This document shows positions 51,201 through 60,088 of a stretch of DNA of 64,000 nucleotides, piece by piece; positions within the stretch are counted from its first letter, which is position 1; each line of letters opens with the position of its first letter. The position numbers and the translations under genes were made by a program. The notes beneath the pieces were generated by a model. That model worked only from the letters and a program-made list of their open reading frames with translations, was not told where the DNA came from and searched no databases. Origin of the DNA: Nocardia altamirensis NBRC 108246 (GTDB taxonomy: Bacteria > Actinomycetota > Actinomycetes > Mycobacteriales > Mycobacteriaceae); the NCBI RefSeq assembly GCF_001612685.1, contig NZ_BDAY01000046.1, forward strand, positions 1 to 64,000, written 5' to 3'.

Positions 51201-53378
51201 ATCCGCACGATCGACGTGTACAGCCGCCCCGCGGACGGCTCCACCAGCGACTGGACCAAGCACGCGACCGGCAAGCTCACCGCAAGGCCGGTGATCGCCC
51301 CCGAGACAGCCGAGTGGCCGCCGCAGCACGCCGCACCGGTCGACCTGGCCGGGTTCTATCCCGGACTGGTCGCACACGGCTACGAGTACGGCCCCGCCTT
51401 CCGCGGCCTGCACGCACTGTGGCGGGCCGAAGACGAGGTGTTCGGCGAGATCGAGTTGCCCGCAACGGTTCCCGCGGCCGGATTCGCCGTGCACCCCGCG
51501 CTGTTCGATGCCGCACTGCACCCCATGCTCGCGCTGCTCACCGACACCGACCCGGACGAAGTGCTGCTGCCGTACGCCTGGCGCGGCATCGGCGTCCACG
51601 CGCGGGCAGGCACGCGGGTGCGAGTGCAGTGCGCGCGCACCGGCCCCGCCGAGGTCGCGCTGTCGATCACGACACCCGAGGGCACACCGGTGCTCACCGT
51701 CGAATCCCTCGCGCTGATGCCGGCCACCGCCAGGCAGCTGCGCGGCGGAGCCGACGGGCTGTACCGAATCGATTGGCCGACAGTGCCGGTGGGTGCTGTC
51801 CCTGCTGACCGGGCGCCCACGATCCTGTACGTCGACGCGGAGCCGGGATCGGTGCCGGAGGCGGCGCGCACGGTGGCGCGACGCGTCCTCGAAGCGGTGC
51901 AGGAGCGCCTTGCCGATGCCACGGCCACGGCGCCGCTGATCATCGCGACCAGGCACGCGGTCGCGGTCACCGCGGCGGAGTCGCCCGATCTCGTGCTTGC
52001 CCCGGTCTGGGGGCTGGTCCGGTCCGTGCAGGCCGAGCATCCGGATCGCTTCGTGCTTGTCGACACCGACGGGCAGCGGACATCGCTGCAACTGCTCGCC
52101 ACGATCGACCCGGCCGGTGAACCCCAGCTGGCCATCCGTGACGGAGTGGCGCAGGTGCCACGGTTGGCCGCCGCATCGGCCAATGGCCGCTCGGCGCGGT
52201 GGAATCCGGACGGTACGGTGCTGCTGAGCGGCGCCACCGGCGCGCTGGGTGCGCTGTTCGCCAGGCACCTCGTCGCCGCACACGGAGTGCGAAAACTGTT
52301 GCTGCTCAGCCGCCGTGGCGGCGCGGCCCCCGGTGCGGATGCGCTCGCGGCCGAGCTCGCCGAGCTCGGTGCCCAGGTCACTTGGGCAGCGTGCGATCTC
52401 TCCGATGCCTCGGCGTTGGCCGCGCGGATCGCCGAAATCCCCGCGCACGCACCGCTGTCCGCGGTCGTGCACCTGGCGGGCGTGCTCGATGACGGCGGCG
52501 TGGAAACCATGCGAGGCGAACAACTGGATCGAGTGTTCGCCCCGAAGGTTGATGCCGCATGGCATCTGCACGAGCTGACCAAGGAACTGCCGCTGGCGGA
52601 GTTCGTGCTGTATTCCTCGATCGTCGGCACGGTCGGCAACGGCGGCCAGGCGAACTACGGCGCCGCGAACAGCTTCCTCGACGCGCTCGCCGCACATCGC
52701 ACGGCGGCGGGGTTGCCTGCCCGTTCCTTGGCCTGGGGCCCTTGGGAACTCGGCATGGCAGGCGATCTGGACGAGGTGGCCCTCGCCCGGTTCCGCCGTT
52801 CCGGGATGCGGCCGCTGCCCGCGGACACGGGCGCCGCGCTGTTCGACGCGGCGCTGCGGAGCGAAGCGGCAGTGGTGGTTCCGGTGCTGCTCGATCGGGC
52901 CGCTCTGCGGGCGGGGGAGCGGATCCCCGCGGTGCTTCGGGCGCTGGTGCCCGCGGCGACGCCGAGGACCGAGCCGGACGACACGCCTGCCTTCGCCGCC
53001 GAACTGGCCGGGCTCGCGCCCGCCGAGCGGCGGGAACGACTCATCGAGCTGCTGCTCTCGATCGCGGCGACCGTGCTCGACTACCCGGATCCCGACGATA
53101 TCGACGCCGACCTGTCGTTCAAGGAGATCGGCTTCGACTCGCTCAGCGGGGTGGAGTTCCGTAACCAGGTCAAGCAGGACACCGGAGTTCAGGTCCCGGC
53201 CACCGTGATCTTCAACTACCCGACCACCGCCGCGCTCGCGGATCGGTTGCAGGAGTTGCTGTTCCCCGCCGAGGAGGCGGAGAGCATCGACTTCGACGAG
53301 GCGGTGTCGGAGCTGGACGACGAGATCGACGCGCTCGACCTCGACGATCTGATCAATCGGGCCTTCAGCAGCGACTGA
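45228..53378 (+). CDS. Type I modular PKS: KSQ-AT-ACP loading module and module 1 (KS-AT-DH-KR-ACP)
   Basis: The 2716-residue protein has a loading ketosynthase with Gln-180 in place of the active Cys (Thr-Ala-Gln-Ser-Ser) but both His residues (315 and 355), the mark of a decarboxylating KSQ. The loading AT has Gly-His-Ser-Gln-Gly (Ser-623) and Tyr-Ala-Ser-His (718-721), which predicts methylmalonyl-CoA and so a propionyl starter. ACP1 has Ser-939. Module 1 has KS Cys-1162, AT Ser-1613 with His-Ala-Phe-His (1713-1716, malonyl), and DH with His-1923 in HxxxGxxxxP and Asp-2094. The KR has an NADPH loop from 2335, Leu-Asp-Asp at 2420-2422 (B-type) and Tyr-2477; the ACP has Ser-2638. There is no ER. 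The acidic C-terminal tail (Asp-Ala-Leu-Asp-Leu-Asp-Asp-Leu) looks like a docking element. GTG start after AGGAGG. Confidence 0.95.
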   Translation: MKGNKELGQQPGDAGREAVAVIGLSCRVPGAGDHRAFWRMLCDGADGITTIPDDRWPAEVAELAQFRRAGLLDRVGEFDAGFFGISPREAAAMDPRQRLALELSWEALEDARITPDRLHGSDTAVYFGATSDDYAALVGRHGEQAVSHHSLTGLWRGVIANRISHRFGFHGPSVTVDTAQSSSLVAVYLAAQSLLSGDAGIALAGGVHLNLVPDSTLALARAGALSPDGISYTFDARANGFVRGEGAGVVVLKRLADAVADGDPIYCVLLGGAVNHDGAGQALTVPDAEAQQAVLRAAYDRAGVDPGQVGYVELHGTGTRAGDPVEARALGAVFGAGRAAAQPLLVGSVKTNIGHLDAAAGVAGLIKVALSLRHGVLPASLNYAEPNPAIPMDEWKLRVATAATPWADGPRVAGVSSFGVGGANCHLVVGAAPTREVADRSEAVDVPVPVAISGGSAAALRAQAARLREWVAEHPDLSVADLAYSTLTTRAALPQRGVVLAADRTELQAGLAALAEGAPAPDVVSGVVRAGTGVVWVFPGQGSQWLGMALGLWDSLPVFAARMDECERELSGLVDWSLRAVLDDEAALARVDVVQPTLFAVMVSLAEVWRTAGVVPDAVVGHSQGEIAAACAAGLISLADGMRLSVGRSKAIATELSGRGTMASLALPAAEVDTTRVSVAAINGPQAVVISGDVDAVHAVVAETVAREVRARVIPVDYASHSTHVEAIRDEVHAAAAGITVTDSGIAFYSTVAGARLDPAELDAEYWYRNLRQPVRLSETVAALGAAGHSVFVEVSPHPVLTGPIQDTVEDAVVQGSLRRNEPELRRMLTSLAELYTAGVPVELAALLPGGSPITLPTYAFQRTAYWVEGSGTFSMPGLAAAGGPVKGVPDDSDDEAAVAFSTRDLRQLVRAQAAAVLGHADASAIETAHTFKEQGFDSVTAVELRNRLNAATGLRAPTSLLFDYPTPDVLVAHLVAELGGAADDDLEPSSGTRQSVADDPIAIVGMSCRLPGGVRSPDQLWTLVADGVDAIAEFPTDRDWSALPDTFAPVGGFLSDVGDFDAGFFRISPREAQTMDPQQRLVLEVAWEALENAGQDPAALRRSRTAVYLGAMPQDYLPRLDDVPEALGGHALTGSANSVISGRVAYTFGFEGPAVTVDTACSSSLVAMHLAAQSLRTGESTLALAGGVTVMSTPGMFVEFARQGGLAGDGRCKAFADTADGTGWSEGVGVVVLERLSDARRNGHQVLAVLRGSAINQDGESNGLTAPNGPAQERVIRAALHNAGLAPADVDAVEAHGTGTSLGDPIEAQALLATYGRERTEPLWLGSLKSNIGHAQAAAGVAGVIRMIMAMRHGVLPRTLHVDEPSHRVDWSSGAVKLLTEQQDWPLRDRPRRAAVSSFGISGTNAHVILEQGDLVAPVVDSPDADRTGAVLPWVVSARTTRTLAEQAARLHAALAEDAAADPADVAAALLRRTRFDQRAVVLGSDRDELLAGLEVLARGERAAGVLTGSAQAAPGVGVLFSGQGSQRVAMGVELAQEFPVFAAAWHAVCAELDPLLEHPLDTVVAAEPDSELAALLDETALTQPALFAFEVAAYRLLESFGVEPAVLVGHSIGELAAAHVAGVFSLADAARLVAARGRLMQALPRDGAMIAVEATEDEVREILADSADRVSIAALNGPTSTVLSGAEAPAVEAAAALAAQGRKTTRLRVSHAFHSPLMEPMLAEFAAVAATVDYAPARIPMVSNVTGLLAEAGELQQPEYWVRHVRAAVRFADGVRAALAAGAQVLVEAGPDALLTGMAAETLAETADEAVVVPMLRRNRSETRCFAEALGRLLVAGVPVDLAAQPAVTQRPGHHVHLPTYAFDHQRYWVRAVSAAGDLSASGLATVTHPFLGAATDLAVGGQRVFTGRLTVADHPWLTDHTIFGTPVFPGAAFVELALRALDDTLGAVAVADLTLHAPLTMTGAVVLQLLVGPDQAESETNGAATEPGIRTIDVYSRPADGSTSDWTKHATGKLTARPVIAPETAEWPPQHAAPVDLAGFYPGLVAHGYEYGPAFRGLHALWRAEDEVFGEIELPATVPAAGFAVHPALFDAALHPMLALLTDTDPDEVLLPYAWRGIGVHARAGTRVRVQCARTGPAEVALSITTPEGTPVLTVESLALMPATARQLRGGADGLYRIDWPTVPVGAVPADRAPTILYVDAEPGSVPEAARTVARRVLEAVQERLADATATAPLIIATRHAVAVTAAESPDLVLAPVWGLVRSVQAEHPDRFVLVDTDGQRTSLQLLATIDPAGEPQLAIRDGVAQVPRLAAASANGRSARWNPDGTVLLSGATGALGALFARHLVAAHGVRKLLLLSRRGGAAPGADALAAELAELGAQVTWAACDLSDASALAARIAEIPAHAPLSAVVHLAGVLDDGGVETMRGEQLDRVFAPKVDAAWHLHELTKELPLAEFVLYSSIVGTVGNGGQANYGAANSFLDALAAHRTAAGLPARSLAWGPWELGMAGDLDEVALARFRRSGMRPLPADTGAALFDAALRSEAAVVVPVLLDRAALRAGERIPAVLRALVPAATPRTEPDDTPAFAAELAGLAPAERRERLIELLLSIAATVLDYPDPDDIDADLSFKEIGFDSLSGVEFRNQVKQDTGVQVPATVIFNYPTTAALADRLQELLFPAEEAESIDFDEAVSELDDEIDALDLDDLINRAFSSD

Positions 53379-53399
53379 GGCCACCGCAAGCAGGCACAC

Positions 53400-53429
53400 G
53401 GCCGCGCGACCGAAAGGGGTCGCGCGGCC
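53400..53429 (+). terminator. Perfect hairpin between the first two PKS genes
   Basis: Twelve perfect pairs (arms 53400-53411 GGCCGCGCGACC and 53418-53429) close a six-base GAAAGG loop, followed by TTCT. The hairpin starts 22 bases after the stop of the first PKS gene inside a 212-base gap, so it should stop or attenuate transcription into the second. Confidence 0.85.
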
Positions 53430-53590
53430 TTCTGCTGTCCGACTTCGACGAGAAGTATTGCGCAGCAACGGACCTCGGTGTATCCGACGCCACTGCGTTG
53501 CGCTCTTTCAAGACGTCCGGTCCGTTGGTTGCCGCAGTGTCGCAGGCCCCGGTTCCGGACATTGGCGTGTAAGCACACGGGAGGAATGGC

Positions 53591-56500
53591 ATGGCCGTCG
53601 AGAAGCCGGACGTCGTCGGGGCGCTGCGTAGGTCGCTCAAGGAATCGGAGCGACTGCGCCGCGAGAATCAGCAGCTGGCCGACCGGGTCAGCGAGCCGCT
53701 GGCGATTGTCGGCATGAGCTGCCGGTACCCCGGCGGCGTCGGCTCGCCGGACGAGCTATGGGAGTTGGTGACGCAGGGCCGAATCGGCACCTCCGAGTTC
53801 CCCACCGACCGTGGCTGGGACATCGCGAACCTCTACCACCCCGACCCCGACCACCCAGGGACCGCGTACACCCGTGAGGGCGCCTTCCTGGACGGCATGG
53901 CCGACTTCGACGCCGAATTCTTCGGGGTGAGCCCGCGCGAGGCGCTGGTGATGGACCCGCAACAGCGGCTGCTGCTCGAGACCGCCTGGGAGGCTTTCGA
54001 GGACGCCGGGATCGATCCGATCGCGCTGCGCGGCAGCGATACCGGTGTGTTCTGCGGCGTGATGTTCTCCGACTACCAGTACGTGGCGGGCGAGAGTGCC
54101 CGCCGCGCGGAGATCGAGGGCTATCTGGCCATCGCCTCGGCGCCGAGTGTGGCCTCGGGGCGGATCAGCTTCGCGTATGGGCTGGAGGGTCCGTCGGTCA
54201 CCGTCGACACCGCGTGTTCGGCGTCGCTGGTCGCCATCGACGTGGCCGCCAAGGCGCTGCGCGGCCGCGATTGCTCGCTGGCCCTGGTCGGCGGCGTCTC
54301 GGTGATGGTGCGGCCCAACCCGTTCATCGAATTCAGCCGCCAGCGGGCGCTGTCGCCGGACGGGCGCTGCAAGGCCTACGCGGCCGCCGCGGACGGGGTC
54401 GGCTGGGGCGAGGGCGTCGGCCTGATTGTCCTGGAACGACTTTCCGACGCCACCCGCAACGGACACCGGGTCCTCGCGGTGGTGCGCGGCAGCGCGGTGA
54501 ACCACGACGGTGCGAGCAACGGTTTGACCGCACCCAACGGCCCATCGCAGGAGCGGGTGATCCGCACGGCACTGGCGAACTCCGGGCTGGCCGCGGCCGA
54601 CGTGGACGTGGTCGAGGGCCACGGCACCGGAACCAAACTCGGCGATCCGATCGAGGCGGAGGCCCTGCTGGCCACCTACGGCCAGCATCGGGACAACCCG
54701 CTGTGGCTCGGGTCGGTGAAGTCCAACATCGGGCACACCCAGGCGGCCGCAGGCGTGGCAGGGGTCATCAAGATGGTGCAGGCGATGCGCCACGAAATGC
54801 TGCCGCGCACACTGCATGTGGACGCGCCGTCGCCGCACGTCGATTGGTCCTACGGCCGTGTCGAGCTGCTGACCGAGCCGCAGCCGTGGCTGCGTGGTGA
54901 GCGGCCGCGCCGGGCCGGGGTGTCTTCGTTCGGCGTCAGCGGCACCAACGCCCACGTGATTCTCGAAGAGGCGCCGGTCGTTCCGGTCGAGACGGCGGAG
55001 CCCGCCGCGACCGTGCGTCCGCCCGCGGTGCCGGTGCTGCTCTCGGCGCGCAGCGAAGGCGCGCTGCGCGAACAGGCGGACCGGATCCGGGCGCACATGA
55101 TCGCGCGGCCCGAAATCTCCTATCTGGATGTTGCTTTCGCGCAGGCGACCACGCGTGCATGGTTGGACCGGCGGGCCGTGATCGTGGCGGCCGATCGCGG
55201 CGACCTGTTGACCAAGCTGTCCGAGCTGAGCTCGGCCGAGCCCGCCGGGCGAGTGGTCGAGGGCCGCGTGCTCGCCTCGACTGTGAAGCCGGTGTTCGTG
55301 TTTCCGGGTCAGGGCGCGCAGTGGGTCGGCATGGCCGTTGAGTTGCTCGATACCGCACCGGTTTTCGCGGAGCGGTTGCGTGAGTGCGGCAAGGCTTTGG
55401 CTGAGTTCACCGACTGGGACTTGGAAGCGGTGCTGCGCAGTGCTGATGGCGCGCCGTCGCTCGACCGAGTGGATGTGGTGCAGCCCGCGTTGTGGGCAGT
55501 GATGGTGTCGCTCGCCGCGCTGTGGCGCTCCTACGGTGTGGAACCCACCGCGGTCGTGGGTCATTCGCAGGGCGAGATCGCGGCCGCCGTGGTGGCTGGC
55601 GGTCTGTCGCTGACCGACGGCGCACGAGTCGCCGCCCTCCGGTCGCGCGCGATCGCGCAGCATCTGGCCGGTCTCGGCGGCATGATGTCGGTGGCCGCGC
55701 CGGTGGAGCGGGTGACCGAGCTGCTCGCACCGTACGACGGGCGGGCTTCCATCGCGGCGGTCAATGGTCCTGCGGCGGTAGTTGTTTCCGGTGCACCCGA
55801 GGCGCTGGACGAGCTGCTGGCGGTGTGCGAGGGCGAGGAGATCCGGGCCAGGCGGGTCGCGGTGGACTATGCCTCGCATTCGGCACAGGTGGAAACCATC
55901 GAGGCAGAGCTGGCGACGTTGCTTGCGCCAGTGACACCGCAATCGGGGTCGATCCCGTTCTACTCGACGGTTACCGGCGAATTCGTCGACACCTCGGTAC
56001 TGGACGGCGGCTACTGGTATCGGAACCTGCGTGGCCGTGTCGGTTTCGAGCCTGCGATCCGCGCACTGCTCGACCAAGGTGCCGGGTGCTTTGTCGAGAT
56101 GTCCCCGCATCCGGTGCTGACGATGGCGGTCGAGGAGACGATCACCGCGCAGGGCGGTCAGGGGCGTGCGGGCGTGCTGGGTTCACTGCGCCGCGACGAC
56201 GGCGGATTCGACCGGTTCGTCACCTCACTCGCCGAGGCACACGTGTGCGGCGTCGAGGTCGACTGGTCCGTGAGCTTCGCGGGCACGGGCGCGCAGCGGG
56301 TTTCCTTGCCTACCTACGCTTTCCAACGGGAACGCTTCTGGCTGACCGCTGGCGTCGGCACGGGCGACGCGGCCGCGGCCGGGCTCGGCCGGGTCGCACA
56401 CCCGATCCTGGCCGCCTCGGTGACGGTCGGTGACCGCGACGAATGGGTGTTCACCGGCCGCCTCTCGCACGACACTCAGCCGTGGCTGCGTGAGCACCTG

Positions 56501-59500
56501 GTGCTCGGCACCGCCATCGTGCCCGGGGCCGCGCTGATCGAACTGACCGCCGCCGCGGCGCGCACTGTCGGCTGCGACGTCATCGACGAATTGATCCTCG
56601 AAGCTCCGCTGACCCTCGATGCCGACACGGTGCGGCAGCTGCAGGTGGTCTTCGGCCCGGCGGACGGCGACGGCGCCCGCACAGTGTCCCTGTACTCCCG
56701 TGTCGAAACCGCCAGCGACACTGAGGAACCGGTCGAGACGATCCGCCACGCCCGCGGCAAGGTCACCGTCGACCCGGAACCGGCGCGTGCCGCCGTGCAG
56801 TGGCCGCCGGTCGGCGCAGATCGGGTGTCGGTCGATGACCTGTACGAGCGCCTGGCCGACGCGGGCCTCGAATACGGCCCGCTGTTCCAAGGCGTGCAAG
56901 CGGCCTGGCGCGACGGCAACGACATCTACACCGAGGTCGCCCTGCCCGACGACAGCGAAGGCGACGCGCTCGGCGCCGACGGTTTCGTGGTGCACCCGGC
57001 CCTGCTCGACGCCGCACTGCACGGCGCGCTGCTGGACAAAGCGCCGGGTTCAGCACCCGATCTACCCTTCTCCTGGTCCGGCGTGCGATTCGGGCAACGT
57101 GCCGGATCGCGGGTGCGGGCACGCATCAGCTCCGGCGGCACCGCAGGTCTTCGCATCGACATCGTCGACGAGGACGGCGCAAGCGTGGTGTCCGTCGACG
57201 GCCTCACCCTGCGCGCGGTGGCTCCCGGCCAGCTGGCCGGCGGCGCCGCGACCCCCGCGCAGTCGCTGTTCCAGCTCGATTGGGCGGCAGTGCACTGGGA
57301 CTCGTCGGCGTCCGACGCGCAGAGCGCAGCGCAGATCGCCGTGCTGGCCGCCGCGCAGGCCGCAGACATCGATGACCTCGATCGCGCCGTTGGCGCGGGC
57401 CTGCAGTCGCCCGATCTGGTGCTCGCCGCCCTCGAAACCCCGGACACCGCAGGCGATCCGGTGGCCGCCGCGACCGCCGTGACGGAATCGACGCTGGCCA
57501 TGGTGCAGCGCTGGCTGGCGGCCGAAAACCTCAGTGCCGCAACACTTGTCGTGGTGACCAAGCGAGCGGTCGCAGTCGGCGCGGAAGCACCGGATCTGAC
57601 GCAGTCCCCGGTGTGGGGTCTGATCCGCAGCGCCCAGGCCGAGCATCCGGACCGATTCCTGCTGGTCGACCTGGATTCCGCTGTCGACCCGGAGCTGGAC
57701 TGGTCCGCGCTGGCGGCGCTCGACGAACCACAGCTGGCGATGCGTGCAGGCGGACTGTTCGCGCCGCGGCTCGGCAAGGTCGCTGCGGCCCAGGAGGGCA
57801 CCGGTTGGCGGCTGTCGAGCACCCGCAAGGGTTCGCTGGAGAACCTGGCGATCGTGCCGCACGACGGCGGGCGTCCGCTCGGCGTCGGCGAGGTGCGGAT
57901 CGGCATCCGGGCCGCCGGTGTCAACTTCCGCGACGTTCTGATCGCGCTCGACCGGTATCCCGGCGAGGCGCCGCTCGGCAGCGAGGCTGCCGGTGTCGTG
58001 CTCGAAACCGGTTCCGGCGTCACCGATCTCGCGCCCGGCGACCGGGTGTTCGGCATCGTGCCCGACGCCTTCGGCCCGGTCTCGGTCGCCGATCGGCGCA
58101 CCATCGCACTGATGCCGGACACCCTCACCTTTGCCGAGGCCGCCGCGGTGCCGGTGGTGTACCTGACCGCCTACTACGGCCTGGTCGATCTGGCCGGACT
58201 CCAGGCAGGGGAGCGGCTGCTCGTGCACGCCGCCGCGGGCGGCGTCGGCATGGCGGCGGTGCAGCTCGCCAACCACTTCGGCGCCGAGGTGCTTGCCACC
58301 GCGAGCCCGGCGAAGTGGCAGGCCGTGCGGGCGCTCGGGGTGCCCGAGGATCGCCTTGCCTCCTCGCGAGATCTGGGCTTCCGCACCGACTTCGCCGCGG
58401 TGACCGGCGGTGCCGGGGTCGATGTCGTGCTCAACTCGCTGGCCGGTGAATTCATCGACCGCACCCTCGAATTGCTGCCGCGCGGTGGCCGGTTCATCGA
58501 GATGGGCAAGACCGACCTGCGCGATCCGGACGTGGTCGCCCGCGAGCACGCCGGCGTGCGCTACCGCTCCTATGACCTGCTCGAGGCGGGGCCGGACCGG
58601 ATCCAAGAGATGCTGACCGAGATCGCCGGGCTGTTCACCGCCGGCGTGCTGGTGCCTTCGCCGATCCGGGCGTGGGACGTGCGCCAAGGTGCGGCCGCCT
58701 TCCGGTTCCTGCGTGAGGGCCGCAATGTCGGCAAGGTGGTGCTCACCGTGCCTGCGCCGCTGGATCCGGACGGGACCGTGCTGATCACCGGTGGCACCGG
58801 TGGCCTCGGCGCACTGGTGGCGAAACACCTTGTGGCACAACACGGCGCACGGCATCTGCTGCTGGTGAGCCGTCGCGGCCCCGATGCGCCCGGTGCCAGG
58901 GAACTGATCGCCGAACTGGCCGCGGCAGGCGCGCATGCCGAGGTCGCCGCCTGCGATGCCGCCGACCGCGCCCAGCTTGCGGCGCTGCTCGACGGCCTCG
59001 ACCGGCCGCTCACCGCGGTCGTGCACACCGCGGGTGTGCTCGACGACGGCGTCGTGGAAGCGTTGACACCGCAACAGCTTCGGCGGGTGCTGCGGCCCAA
59101 GCTCGACGCCGCATGGAACCTGCACGAGCTCACCGCGCATCGCGACCTGGCCGCGTTCGTCGTGTTCTCCTCGGCCGCAGGCATTCTCGGTAACCCGGGG
59201 CAGGCGAACTACGCGGCAGCCAACGCGGCTGTCGACGCACTCTCCGCCGTGCGTCGGGCCGCCGGACTTCCCGCCGTCTCATTGGCCTGGGGCCTGTGGG
59301 CCGACGCGACCGGGATGACCGGGGAACTCGGCGAGGCGGACCTGGCCAGGATGGAACGCACCGGCATCGGCGCGATCACCGCCGACCTCGGTCTGCAACT
59401 GTTCGATCAGGCCCTCACCGCGGATCCGGCGTTGCTGGCTCCGGTGCGCCTGAACCTGGCCGCGCTGCGCGGTCAGGCGCGCGAGGGGCTGCTGCCCGCA

Positions 59501-60088
59501 CTGCTGCGCGATCTGGTCAAAGCGCAGGCACGACGGGCGGGCAAGGGCGGTTCGCTGGCGCAACGGTTGGCAGGCGTGCCCGCCGAAGATCGCGAAGCGG
59601 TGGTGCTCGACCTGGTGCGTGCGCAGGTGGCCTCCGTGCTCGGGCACGCGACGGCCACCGCCATCGAAGACGAACGTGCCTTCAAGGACATCGGATTCGA
59701 CTCGCTGGCCGCGGTCGAACTCCGCAATCGGCTCACCCAGGTGAGTGGGGTCCGGCTGCCCGCGACGCTGGTGTTCGACTACCCGACCCCGCTCGCGACC
59801 GCCCGGTTGCTGCTCACCGAGCTCGGCGGCGGCCCCGCCGAAGAGCGGCCGTCACCTGCCGTCGAACAGCTGCAGCGGCTCGAACACCTGGTGCTCGGCG
59901 CGACCGCCGAGGACGCGGCGGCGCTTGCCGAGCTGGAGCCGCGGCTGCGGGCGCTGAGCCACCGGCTGCGCAGCCTGCTCGGCGGCGGCAACGACAACCC
60001 GGAGCCGGACGGCGATGGCGACGACATCGACCTGGCCTCCGACAGCGAAATGTTCGACCTGATCGACAGGGAGCTCGGGGCGGCATGA
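53591..60088 (+). CDS. Type I modular PKS module 2: KS-AT-DH-ER-KR-ACP
   Basis: The 2165-residue single-module protein begins with a coiled-coil docking helix (residues 10-32). The KS has Cys-209 (Thr-Ala-Cys-Ser-Ala-Ser), and the AT has Ser-659 with Gln next to it and Tyr-Ala-Ser-His from 760, predicting methylmalonyl-CoA. The DH has His-969 in HxxxGxxxxP and Asp-1140. The ER has the NADPH loop His-Ala-Ala-Ala-Gly-Gly-Val-Gly (1546-1553) and a Tyr-Pro-Gly after Val-Asn-Phe-Arg-Asp-Val-Leu-Ile, which in other ERs goes with a 2S methyl. The KR has its NADPH loop from 1734, Leu-Asp-Asp at 1817 and Tyr-1874, and the ACP Ser is 2038. The full reductive loop would give a saturated, methyl-branched unit. 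GGGAGGA precedes the ATG. Confidence 0.95.
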   Translation: MAVEKPDVVGALRRSLKESERLRRENQQLADRVSEPLAIVGMSCRYPGGVGSPDELWELVTQGRIGTSEFPTDRGWDIANLYHPDPDHPGTAYTREGAFLDGMADFDAEFFGVSPREALVMDPQQRLLLETAWEAFEDAGIDPIALRGSDTGVFCGVMFSDYQYVAGESARRAEIEGYLAIASAPSVASGRISFAYGLEGPSVTVDTACSASLVAIDVAAKALRGRDCSLALVGGVSVMVRPNPFIEFSRQRALSPDGRCKAYAAAADGVGWGEGVGLIVLERLSDATRNGHRVLAVVRGSAVNHDGASNGLTAPNGPSQERVIRTALANSGLAAADVDVVEGHGTGTKLGDPIEAEALLATYGQHRDNPLWLGSVKSNIGHTQAAAGVAGVIKMVQAMRHEMLPRTLHVDAPSPHVDWSYGRVELLTEPQPWLRGERPRRAGVSSFGVSGTNAHVILEEAPVVPVETAEPAATVRPPAVPVLLSARSEGALREQADRIRAHMIARPEISYLDVAFAQATTRAWLDRRAVIVAADRGDLLTKLSELSSAEPAGRVVEGRVLASTVKPVFVFPGQGAQWVGMAVELLDTAPVFAERLRECGKALAEFTDWDLEAVLRSADGAPSLDRVDVVQPALWAVMVSLAALWRSYGVEPTAVVGHSQGEIAAAVVAGGLSLTDGARVAALRSRAIAQHLAGLGGMMSVAAPVERVTELLAPYDGRASIAAVNGPAAVVVSGAPEALDELLAVCEGEEIRARRVAVDYASHSAQVETIEAELATLLAPVTPQSGSIPFYSTVTGEFVDTSVLDGGYWYRNLRGRVGFEPAIRALLDQGAGCFVEMSPHPVLTMAVEETITAQGGQGRAGVLGSLRRDDGGFDRFVTSLAEAHVCGVEVDWSVSFAGTGAQRVSLPTYAFQRERFWLTAGVGTGDAAAAGLGRVAHPILAASVTVGDRDEWVFTGRLSHDTQPWLREHLVLGTAIVPGAALIELTAAAARTVGCDVIDELILEAPLTLDADTVRQLQVVFGPADGDGARTVSLYSRVETASDTEEPVETIRHARGKVTVDPEPARAAVQWPPVGADRVSVDDLYERLADAGLEYGPLFQGVQAAWRDGNDIYTEVALPDDSEGDALGADGFVVHPALLDAALHGALLDKAPGSAPDLPFSWSGVRFGQRAGSRVRARISSGGTAGLRIDIVDEDGASVVSVDGLTLRAVAPGQLAGGAATPAQSLFQLDWAAVHWDSSASDAQSAAQIAVLAAAQAADIDDLDRAVGAGLQSPDLVLAALETPDTAGDPVAAATAVTESTLAMVQRWLAAENLSAATLVVVTKRAVAVGAEAPDLTQSPVWGLIRSAQAEHPDRFLLVDLDSAVDPELDWSALAALDEPQLAMRAGGLFAPRLGKVAAAQEGTGWRLSSTRKGSLENLAIVPHDGGRPLGVGEVRIGIRAAGVNFRDVLIALDRYPGEAPLGSEAAGVVLETGSGVTDLAPGDRVFGIVPDAFGPVSVADRRTIALMPDTLTFAEAAAVPVVYLTAYYGLVDLAGLQAGERLLVHAAAGGVGMAAVQLANHFGAEVLATASPAKWQAVRALGVPEDRLASSRDLGFRTDFAAVTGGAGVDVVLNSLAGEFIDRTLELLPRGGRFIEMGKTDLRDPDVVAREHAGVRYRSYDLLEAGPDRIQEMLTEIAGLFTAGVLVPSPIRAWDVRQGAAAFRFLREGRNVGKVVLTVPAPLDPDGTVLITGGTGGLGALVAKHLVAQHGARHLLLVSRRGPDAPGARELIAELAAAGAHAEVAACDAADRAQLAALLDGLDRPLTAVVHTAGVLDDGVVEALTPQQLRRVLRPKLDAAWNLHELTAHRDLAAFVVFSSAAGILGNPGQANYAAANAAVDALSAVRRAAGLPAVSLAWGLWADATGMTGELGEADLARMERTGIGAITADLGLQLFDQALTADPALLAPVRLNLAALRGQAREGLLPALLRDLVKAQARRAGKGGSLAQRLAGVPAEDREAVVLDLVRAQVASVLGHATATAIEDERAFKDIGFDSLAAVELRNRLTQVSGVRLPATLVFDYPTPLATARLLLTELGGGPAEERPSPAVEQLQRLEHLVLGATAEDAAALAELEPRLRALSHRLRSLLGGGNDNPEPDGDGDDIDLASDSEMFDLIDRELGAA

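Noticed and set aside
45228..53378. Enoyl reductase in module 1
   Set aside because: Between DH and KR there is no His-Ala-Ala-x-Gly-Gly-Val-Gly NADPH loop; the linker is the structural part of the KR.
44385..53468. Very long minus-strand open frames opposite the first PKS gene
   Set aside because: They are a by-product of high GC and codon bias. Composition is Arg/Gly/Ala/His-rich, with no domains and no ribosome sites, and the plus strand has complete PKS domains.
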